DNA of 64,000 nucleotides. It comes from Sambucus nigra. Taxonomy: Eukaryota > Streptophyta > Magnoliopsida > Dipsacales > Adoxaceae. The translations under genes and the position numbers were made by a program. The notes under the pieces were generated by a model. It was not told the origin of the DNA and did not search any database. It saw only the letters and a program-made list of their open reading frames with translations. Shown here one piece after another: positions 56,110-64,000 of the stretch. The stretch is from the NCBI GenBank assembly GCA_949130495.1, contig OX422221.1, forward strand, positions 482,947,159 to 483,011,158, written 5' to 3'. The stretch's first letter is position 1. Every line of letters starts with the position of its first letter.

Positions 56110-57448
56110 GACTCCCACAATAACGACACTACTTATCGTAAAGATACAATGAAGTGCATTGTAAGTAATAACAATAATATTTGTAGCCAAAATGTGAAGC
56201 AAAGTTGCTTTACTAAAATAAATATGAAATCAGTTTACTTTCTCTTTCTAGAAATTTGAACAATCAAGTAATCACGAGTTTATTGCTCAAGTAGGTATGG
56301 AGTTGATTATTTATTACACAATAGTATTAGGTTTATATCATTTGCTAAAGAGGGCTCGAGGACAAAGCTTTAATCTCATGGGACTTTAGGGTGGAGCTTA
56401 GCTTGAATAGAGTTTTAGGTATGAAACTCTCACTTGGCAATGGGTTCTAGACTTGGTTTCTCTCTCTAGAAAACTCAAGGGAATTAATAGAAGCTTGAAA
56501 ATCAAAATTTCATCAATGGATATATATTATAAATCTTGTGTGTTTGATAAAGGAACGAATATCTCTTTTTATATACTCTTTTGAAAGCTAGCCATTGGAG
56601 GGTAGTATGCTATATGGAATTCAAAATTTGAAAAATAGTCGTTGTAAATTTTGCAATATACAAATTTATAATCAACCATACCTTGTTAGAGTTGAATCAA
56701 AATCCTTTATAAAAAATAATTTTTCAAATATTTAAAGTAAGTTTCCAAATGGACTATTATAGTCGACTATAACTCAAGGTATGGTCAATTATAAGTTTAG
56801 TTATCGTTGAAGAAAAACCACCTAAAATCACTATTTGGACGTACAACTTGTTCGGTGAAGGTTCAAGATTTTAGGATGGTCTATCTAGTTTGGATTAAGA
56901 ATATACAAGTTAATTTACATTTAAACAAACATTGATGAAAAATCTTCAAAGCTTTTGGAATGTCTTCTGGAGTTTTATAATTTCTTATCGCACAGAACGT
57001 GTGAAGTTGTTTCCGCTATGATGATAAAGATATTTTCTTGTATAATTTGTTTTTATAAACTCCAATTCATTATATGGATGAACTAGGTTGATCTTTGAGT
57101 ATGATATTTTTTTTAAATTCCCGGTGCTTGTGAAAGTATTGATCTTACTAGGGATGACTCGATTTCTTGGGAGATGATCATCACCATGACTTATTCTTGT
57201 TTATTCATAATGCATGCTTCAATACGTGATGGAATTGATAAATCTTTGTTTGTATAATTATTTCAATGCTTGGTCACTCGATGTATTGGTTGCATGCATG
57301 ATATGCTCCTTGTAGTATATCTCATCATGAATTGAGTGCTTGTTTCTACCTCAAATGCATCAGAGGGAAGATAGTGAGGTATAATAATATATTAATTGCA
57401 TCATCATCATGAAAACCCCTTTTTACTTCAAATGAATTTTATTTAACA
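56110..57448 (-). repeat. 3' LTR of copia element E
   Basis: On the minus strand the LTR begins TGTTAAATAAAATTC (57448), directly after the purine tract AAAAGGGGGATAT (57449-57463). A TATA box, GAGTATATAAAAAGAGA, lies at 56566-56575. The right edge is firm. The left edge (about 56110) is a guess because no second copy is in the window. Confidence 0.65.
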
Positions 57449-57463
57449 ATATCCCCCTTTTAA
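57449..57463 (-). other. Polypurine tract of element E
   Basis: The minus strand reads ATTAAAAGGGGGATATTG. SIRE/Tork-type copia elements have A-A-A-A-G-G-G-G-G-A-G-A-T-T-G-T at the same place, following a GTCATTATTA context that is also present here. Confidence 0.8.
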
Positions 57464-57743
57464 TAATGACAACTCAATTGATATAGTTTTATAAAATAGT
57501 TAAAAGTCTCCCCCTTTCTCTGAGACATGGTTTTGAAAAATATTTTTATCCTCCTTTGTTATATCTTATCTTCTCTTGTTTCATATTTCTCGCCCTTTGT
57601 CATTATCAAAAATGTGGCGAGAGAAATAGAAAGTGTGCTAAACTCAAACATGTCCTCGTTAATATAAAAAATTACCAAGAGGATGAGATTTCAATCATGA
57701 ATATAAAGAGATGAGAAAATGATAAAGCATCAAAAGAAATTCC

Positions 57744-57744
<1 letters not shown>

Positions 57745-57774
<30 letters not shown>

Positions 57775-57777
57775 AAA
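57745..57777. repeat. Compound C20-A13 homopolymer tract
   Basis: Twenty C followed by thirteen A (T13-G20 on the minus strand), just after the end of the E pol. It is the same T-then-G architecture as 19034-19067. Confidence 0.9.
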
Positions 57778-57781
57778 TTAA

Positions 57782-58270
57782 AGATTATATTTATACGAAT
57801 AGTGATTCCAATGTCGAAGTGGATAGCGTAAAATCTATCTTCGGGGAGTGTTTTGGAAAAAATATCCATAAGTTGTTTTTCCCTGGAAATAAATTGAAGC
57901 TCTACACCCCCTTTTTTGACATGAAACCGTAAAAAATAGTGTTTGATATCAATAGTTTTGGTTCTTTAATGTTGGGAAGGTTTTTTATTTATTGAGATGG
58001 CAATGGTGTTATCACAAAGAATTGGTAGTTTTAAATAAATTATTTGAGAATCCATGAATTTTTTCTTGATATAGAAGCTTTGAGCACAACAATATCCGAT
58101 ATAATATATCTGCCTTTTGTCATAAATAAAGCAATTGATTGTTTTTTCTTATTTGCCCAAGACAAAAGTGGGTGGCCGAGAAATTGACATGTCTCACTTT
58201 TACTTTTCCAACTTACTTTAGGTCCATCTCAATTGACATCCGAGTAGCTCGTTACATCAAAACATGTATG
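57782..58270 (-). pseudogene. Element E RNase H and pol C-terminus
   Basis: The minus strand reads YSDVNWDG, KSKSETCQFLGHPLLSWANK, KKQSIALFMTKGRYI, then further down MDIFSKTLPEDRFYAIHFDI, the pol end. Copia family text is near G-Y-S-D-A-D-x-A-G, K-S-T-S-G-T-C-x-F-L-G, K-Q-x-x-V-A-L-S-T-A-E-A-E-Y and A-D-I-F-T-K-P-L. The A-E-A-E-Y active-site segment reads TKGRY, so the key Glu is lost. Confidence 0.83.
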
Positions 58271-58551
58271 TTTAGGAGACTAGCTCCCTAAATTAGTGGT
58301 TCATAGTAGATATCAAAATATTATTTTAATATTAATTAAATGAGATTTTTTTTATTGGGATTTGAATTTAGCACATACACAAATGTTAAACATGATATCC
58401 GGTCATCTAGAAGTTAAATAAAGTAAATTTCCATTCATATCAAAAAATAGTTTCTTAGCAATAGCTTTTCGAGATTCATCACTACTAATTTTGGTGGATT
58501 TCCTCATGGATGTGTTAAGGATATTTGCAAGACTTTGTAAAATTTTATCTA

Positions 58552-59300
58552 TTAGTTCATTGATATATTTTGATTGATATATGAAATTTCAATTTTTGGT
58601 TTGTTTGACTTGGAGACATATGAAAGATTTAGTTTCCCCATTAGTCTCATTTCAAATTCTTTGTGCATACATGAGGCCAAGTCTTCACACATTTGATTTT
58701 TTGTGGAGTTAAGTATAACATCATCTACATAGACTTGAATGATGAGGATATATTGATTATGAGTTTTAACAGAAAGAGTAGTATCAACTAATCCTTTCAT
58801 AAAATCATGTGAAGGGATGAAGTTTCTGAATCTTCCATACTATGCTTGAGCGACTTGTTTTAGATAACAAAACACTTTTGTAAATTTAAAGATTTGATTG
58901 GGTTACTTATGATTATCAAAACCAAGAGTTTTTTATTTACATAAATTTATTAATTAATGTTACCATTCAGGGAACACTTTTAACATCCATTTGAAAAAAT
59001 TTAAATTCTTTAAAAATGAAAATGTTACTAACATACATATGGCTTCTATTTGAGCCACAAGTGTAAGTATTTTCTCTAGAAATTACCTTTTTCTTGTTTG
59101 AATCCCTTAGTAGCTAAATGTTCTTTGTTTTGAACAATATAGCCTGCTTCATCCTTTTTACTTTTGAAAATCCATTTTGTGACTATGATTGTATGCTTTT
59201 TAGATAGGGTACCAAGTGACCAAACTTGGTTCAGTTCAATTAAAAATAATCATTTTTGCATATTTAGCATCTTTGATTCATCGTGTTCTATTTTGACTTT
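58552..59300 (-). pseudogene. Element E reverse transcriptase
   Basis: 58800-58552 is open and reads GLVDTTLSVKTHNQYILIIQ, then VYVDDVILNSTKNQMCEDLA, CMHKEFEMRLMGKL. The catalytic YVDD box is intact. Upstream pieces are ARAWYGR-like near 58850 and, at about 59215-59100, TKWIFKSKKDE with a following KGFKQEKG, the RT N-terminus. These match SIRE/Tork copia RT closely but lie in several frames. Confidence 0.87.
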
Positions 59301-60137
59301 AGATTAAGGTTCTATTTAAGATACAAATGCAAAGTTGTTGCAAGAATTTTCAATTTGGATCGAGTAACTATACTATGGGAACGTTTACTAATCATTTGGT
59401 TTCTATGGTGGTCGGTTATGAACTTCTATGTTTTTGGTGGATCTTGATGGGATTCACTGATTTGATTTGATGATTCTTTTAAAGCAATTTTTTTTATTTT
59501 TCAGAGATTCGGTTTCATTTGTTATCCTAGATGGTTGTAGTCATCTTCATCATCATCTATTTTTTTCTAATAAAGGATTTACTTCATCGAATGTGACATG
59601 TATACATTCTTGAATAACCAATGTTCATTTGTTGAAAATTCTACTGGGCTTGCTATTTGTAAAGTATTCCAAAAATATTCGTTCGTCTAATTTTGAATCA
59701 AATTTGCTTAAGTTTTCTAAATCATTAAGGATGAAGAAATTGCAGCCAAATACTTTAAAATACCCAATGTTTGGTTTCTATCCCTTCCTTTTTCATAAGG
59801 GGTTGTGTTGATAGTATTTTGTATTATTACCCAATTAATTTCATAGCTAACGGTGTTGACATCTTCTACCAAACATATTCTTGTAGTTTGTTTCCATTGA
59901 GGATGGTACTAGACCTTTCTTTGAGTGATCGATTCTTTCTTTTGACTACACCATTTTGTTGAGGAGTTTTATGATATGAAAAATTGTGTTCATAACCTTC
60001 ATTGTCAAAAAATTATTCTATGTCTTTATCTACAAATTCTCTCCCTCTATTGCTTTGTATTTACTTGAGGATAACAACCTTCTCATTTTGAACTCTTTTA
60101 CAAAAAAATTCAAAGATATTATAGGGTTTTAGTTTTT
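59301..60137 (-). pseudogene. Element E integrase C-terminal region, unreadable
   Basis: By position it holds the integrase catalytic core and the IN-RT linker. Frames are heavily broken and I identify no exact catalytic residues. The open stretches of about 60 codons on the plus strand here are shadows. Confidence 0.5.
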
Positions 60138-60407
60138 TTATTGAAATAATATCCAATATAATCTAGAAAGGTCATCAACGATCTCATATGCATATACCTT
60201 TTTGTTTTGGCGAGTTGCAAGATTTTGATCAAATAAATTAATATGAATGAAGTCAAGAGGTCTGGTGAAGGTTATAACCATTTTCCTTTTAAAACATGTT
60301 TTGTGTTGTTTACCATGTTGACCTATATCACATATTTTTTTCGTATACTTGGCATTTGGGAGTCCTCTTTCAAGTTCTTTACTACATAATTTATGAATTC
60401 GTTTCAT
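60138..60407 (-). pseudogene. Element E GAG-pre-integrase / integrase N-terminus
   Basis: A 89-codon open stretch reading LCSKELERGLPNAKY, CDIGQHGKQHKTCFKRK, TRPLDFIHINLFDQ and VYAYEIVDDLSRLYWILF. In copia elements this is the zinc-finger end (C-D-x-C-x-x-G-K-Q) and the start of the catalytic core (H-x-D-L-x-G-P ... V-D-D-x-S-R-x-x-W). The second Cys is lost and the first catalytic Asp of H-x-D-L is Asn. Confidence 0.85.
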
Positions 60408-61259
60408 ATGATCATGACTAAGTCTCCTGTGCCATAATCATAAGTAGTCATCCATAATGGTGGGACGTTTTAGATTTTTTTGAGTGAGACTATCTATATC
60501 TAATATGTAAACATTTGATATTCTAGAGGCAACAAAACATGCTGCATTATCGGTCGCACATTTAACTATGTAGTGTTTTGAGTAAAAATGACTTGGTAAC
60601 CTTTATCACATTGTTGACTACTTGTATGTCACCAATAATGTGATAGGAGCATACACTATCAAGATACCAATTTCCTTATTTTGCGAATACCTTTATGCAT
60701 ACCTATATGGTTTAAAAGAATAGTTTTATTTTCTGTACCCGTTAGATGTGGTGTCCATAAAGGTTAGCATCCAGTGAAAAACCACTAGGATCGAAGGAGG
60801 ATATTTTATCAAAAACGTGATTTGAGTATTGTAAGGAAGGGGCTTGTGTCGTGGTAAAAATAATGAGTCTTTCATCTTATCTTTGATTCATCAATATCAA
60901 TTCTATTTTTATCAAAAGAATTTACTTTATTTTCAAAAAGTAGACCAAATGTTTGATTGTTTGTAAGGAAATCCATTTAAAGATTTCACTTCTTTTTTTA
61001 GATTTATCCTTTATTTTCATGAAAATGTATCTTATATTATTGTTTATTTTCTAGATGTGTGACTTTTCTTTTAAGAAAATCATTATCATTTAACCTTTTC
61101 TAATTACTTTAGAATCATTTTATTTTATTTTTTTTAAAAAGAGTTATGATATGCTTGTTAAAATTTCTTTCATTTCTTTTAAGAGACTTTTTAATTTTCA
61201 AAAAACGGTTTTAAAATTATCTTGAGAATTATTGTATGATTTTTGATAATCACAAGATT
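60408..61259. other. Element E protease region, decayed
   Basis: By position this holds the copia protease and the gag-pol junction. T-rich, no open frame; I cannot read the D-S/T-G active site with confidence. Confidence 0.4.
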
Positions 61260-61860
61260 ATATGTCGTCATTTAATCCTATTAGACATGGGTTTCATTCA
61301 CCAACTTCTTTAAATTCACTACTGGAGTGAGATTCATCTAAGCCACTCCAAGATGATTTCATTGGCTTCTTTCCATGTCCTTTATGTTTATCCATTCATT
61401 CTTTTCTTCATTCCATTTTACATTTTGAATAATCCTCAATAAAGTGTTATTATTCGTTGCATCTATATCATTTTGGGTTTTCTTTGGACTCGTGTTCGTC
61501 GGAAGATTGTCTTTTGTATTTTGGTTTTTTGTGACCATCCTTTCATTGATATTTCAGAAAGCTCCAAAAATTTTGGTAATTAAGTCCATCATTTCATTTG
61601 TGGATCTATCTCCTTTCTCTTTATATCCAAGGAGAGCCAAGCTTTTTTTTTATCAGTTTTGTTCCTTTCTTCCATCTCTGAGCTCCATTCCATATGTTAT
61701 AAGACATCCAACTAGTTATTCCAATGATATGTCTCCCATTTTTATTTGAGACTAAAGTACTATCTTCATGGAATCCAACTTCTTTTGCATCAACCTGAGA
61801 AGCTTTCTATCTCTCATTGTTAGAAAAAAAATTACCATGATATTTTCTTTTATTTATAAT
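61260..61860 (-). pseudogene. Element E gag, C-terminal part
   Basis: The minus strand reads SLE-x-LVGCLITYGMELRD, KEKGDRSTNEMMDLITKIFG, KWNEEKNEWINIKDMERS and, near 61330, SWSGLDESHSSSEFKEVG. SIRE/Tork Gag has S-L-D-E-L-x-G-S-L-x-x-Y-E, then M-A-L-x-x-R-K-F, a knuckle and a Ser-rich acidic tail W-S-D-x-D-E-S-S. The zinc knuckle Cys residues are not intact. The 101-codon plus-strand stretch at 61444-61749 is a shadow of this gene. Confidence 0.72.
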
Positions 61861-61869
61861 AGTGTTAAA

Positions 61870-62560
61870 TCTATCGTACTATGACAACACGAAATTTTCC
61901 ACGCCCGATTGATCAGTCCACACATGAAATACCGGGGATGTCTAAATAAATTTATATCATTCTCAGCATCAATGTAAACTAAAAACCATTATAAATTAAA
62001 ACCAACAGAATAGAGTATTCAATAAGAGACGATGAATAACAATACTAAACTGTGAAAACTAAATCAACTATATATATACCTCTTATTATAATTATTCAAC
62101 TGAAGATATTCTTATGAATACAAAATTCCAACTGAAATACAAGAAGAGTATAAAGGTAACCCTTCCACGTAACTTTGAATATGATGACAGTTATAATAAA
62201 CCATTGACTCAAACTCTATGAATACCAAGTTGTATTGCTAAAATCATAAGTCTGACCACTTAGTCCTATTGACCCATTTTTGCAATAAAAATACCTGGAG
62301 GAAAATACTTTATAATTTATACCAGCGCCCTTTTAATACCAATAAATAATGATGCGGACAATTCAAAATACATGCCACCCATCGTCTATCACATGCAATG
62401 AGTATCTCACCTCTCACCTAAGTGAAATACTACACACATTTTATAACCCAAGCCCAACTAAAAAGCTACAAGGGATTCACGACTACCAGATAAAGAAGTG
62501 GAAGAAAGTCCATAGCTTTAAATAGAGGGACTTTTCACAATTTAGGGACATATCTGATCC
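61870..62560. other. Unassigned sequence, possibly an LTR fragment
   Basis: It begins near ATGACAACACGAAATTTTCC, which resembles the start of some gypsy LTRs, and interrupts the E gag upstream side. No repeat copy, primer site or target duplication was found. No coding sequence was seen. Confidence 0.25.
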
Positions 62561-63545
62561 AGGAAAGTGCGCTTTTACTTTATTTTTCCCCTTTTTTCTT
62601 CCCGGTCCAATATTTGTTCTCAAAGTTCTATGTTTTCGTGTAGAAGCAAACTCTTCAAATTTTATTTAACATTTAGATCTTCATCTAGGTTACTTTGGTT
62701 TTCATTTAAAACTACTTTTTGTTACAACCAAAATCTTTGAAAACTTTATTTTTGGAACAGTTGAAAATTTTCATTTCTATTTCATCTTGAAATCAGATTC
62801 ATGATTTTATGAAACATTTTGGGTTCTATACTTTTTTATATTGTGAATAACTATTTTGAAGGAAAATGTTTTGTTTTTTGAACAAGTTTTGAGAACCAAT
62901 TTTTTTTTGAGTATATCGAATTTGATAATACTTAGATCTAAAACCTATTTGTTAAAATCAGAAACCTGATTTTGAGATTCTTGAAACAATATACTTGTAT
63001 GTAGAAATGGGCCTGTATTTTGATTGAATTTTCTCTTCACCACACATTGCACCAAATCTAATGTAATTTTTTTATATTTAGAGGTGTGGCTTATCCATTC
63101 AACTTGGATCTATTGCATCAACATTTGGAGGCATTTACCTGAATTTGAGAGGATATCTCTGTTAGGTATATCTTTTTTCCATTTTTGATATTGGTTGTAT
63201 TTGTAACATGTTCTTGATTATTATTAAATGTGTTTTTGGTTTGGGGTATAGAGGCCCTCGTGGATGTTTTGTCTGGGCAAATTTTACCACGTTAAAATCC
63301 TTGTGTTGTGAATGTTCTTTTCTTTACTTATTTACATGGTTGTTTACACTTTTTGGTTGGTTTAATATTTTTTATTAAAACTATATAAAGATTTTTTCAA
63401 ATAAAATCTATTTATGTTTTAGTTCACACATCTTGGGTTATCTTTTAATTTCCATTTTCGTGCTTAAGGTTTTGTTCTAATAATTTACGGTTTACAAGAA
63501 ACACAATTGGTTAATCTTGTTAATCATTTTCTACCTATGTTTTTT
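62561..63545 (+). other. Presumed 5' LTR of copia element F
   Basis: T-rich noncoding sequence immediately upstream of a primer-site-like word and a plus-strand gag. TTTAAATAGAGGGA at 62517-62530 could be its TATA region. The LTR start cannot be fixed because the other LTR is outside the window. Confidence 0.4.
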
Positions 63546-63550
63546 TTATT

Positions 63551-63564
63551 TGGTATTAGAGACT
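63551..63564 (+). other. Primer-site-like motif of element F
   Basis: TGGTATTAGAGACTC, one to two changes from the Met-tRNA primer word TGGTATCAGAGCTC. It lies 63 bases before the gag ATG. Confidence 0.65.
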
Positions 63565-63613
63565 CAGACACAAAAATTTCAAGATCCTAAAGTAATAGAA
63601 CTTCTTTCATAAA

Positions 63614-64000
63614 ATGGATGACAAAAATGTTTTAGAAAATATTGAAAATCTATCAAGGCCCCCTATCTTTGATGATGGAAAATTTCCATACGAAAAGTTA
63701 GGATGATAGACTTCATTCTAGAGCAATTAGGTGATAATTTTTGGGAGGTCATTCAAAATGGTAATAAAATTCCTACTATGAGAATAAGAAAAACACCAAG
63801 TGAATATACCTAAAATAAAAAAAACTCACGTCTCAGTATAATAATATTAATAAAGGACATAATTGAATTTTTATGGATGTCAGTGAACATGAACTGAAAA
63901 TTATATCTCTTTGTATCACAGCCAAAGAAGCTTGGGACACAATGATTACTACTCATGAAGGTGATCATTGTGTCAAAGTTGCCAAGACTCAAATGCTAGT
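63614..64000 (+). pseudogene. Element F copia gag, N-terminal part (cut by window end)
   Basis: It begins MDDKNVLENIENLSRPPIFD and continues DGKFPYEK, then a stop. The domain continues in another frame with ILEQLGDNFWEVIQNGNKIP and, near 63880, VSEHELKIISLCITAKEAWD, THEGDHCVKVAKTQML. This is the UBN2-type copia Gag domain, which reads P-P-x-F-D-G-x-N-F-x-x-W-K and T-A-K-E-A-W-D-x-L-x-x-x-H-E-G. At least two frame breaks exist. The rest is beyond 64000. Confidence 0.82.

Larger units (their letters stand above)
57449..61860 (-). mobile_element. SIRE-like Ty1/copia element E (gag-pol), decayed
   Basis: Minus-strand element with copia order: gag (61860-61260), integrase (60407 region), RT (59300-58550), RNase H (58270-57790), 3' region, purine tract and 3' LTR. 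IN before RT-RH identifies Ty1/copia. The motifs are of the SIRE/Tork group. The 5' LTR is missing: the element is cut near 61870. Confidence 0.85.

Noticed and set aside
61444..61749. 101-codon plus-strand open stretch, hydrophobic, membrane-protein-like
   Set aside because: The opposite strand encodes recognisable copia gag. The hydrophobicity comes from T-rich antisense codons.

Overview
The window looks like repeat-dense nuclear DNA from a flowering plant, most likely a eudicot, although I cannot name the species. The evidence is the set of element families (Ty3/gypsy Tat-like, long-LTR gypsy, SIRE/Tork-like Ty1/copia, L1 LINE, Helitron), initiator-Met-tRNA primer sites, and a fragment of the plant-specific ACR (ACT-domain repeat) gene family. 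I found no intact host gene, tRNA or rRNA. Almost every coding stretch is a decayed transposable-element gene.

Layout. 1-2500: gag and protease of a Tat-like gypsy element (T1, minus strand). 2850-6415: a plus-strand coiled-coil gene with its own TATA box, resembling the antisense additional ORF of Tat elements. 6841-7075: a 32-bp tandem array. 7194-13592: a second Tat-like gag-pol (T2, minus strand), whose RT is split by a 629-bp solo LTR (10254-10882, target duplication AACTA). 14559-17263: an internally deleted LTR element with two 1235-bp LTRs. 17865-23383: a non-autonomous Helitron carrying fragments of two host genes, RACK1 and an ACT-domain (ACR) gene. 23720-24668 and 37613-38400: the two halves of a third Tat-like pol (T3), separated by a 12.9-kb long-LTR gypsy derivative (element A, 24669-37607, target duplication GTTGT). 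A solo LTR of a related family (B, 31918-34815, duplication AAGAC) sits inside A's 3' LTR.

About 39040-50360: another long-LTR element (C) whose 5' LTR is interrupted by a 5'-truncated L1 LINE (39408 to about 42740). 50511-56058: a gag-only copia element (D, minus strand). About 56110-61860: a SIRE-like copia gag-pol with its 3' LTR (E, minus strand). 63551-64000: the start of a plus-strand copia gag (F) that runs out of the window.

Relative ages can be read from the nesting: Tat copies first, A into T3, B into A, and LINE into C. The most interesting signals are the two-gene Helitron; a CpG-rich palindromic block at nearly the same offset in LTR families A, B and C although its motif differs; a single extra 59-bp unit that accounts for the length difference between A's sister LTRs; and the antisense gene with its own promoter next to a Tat pol.
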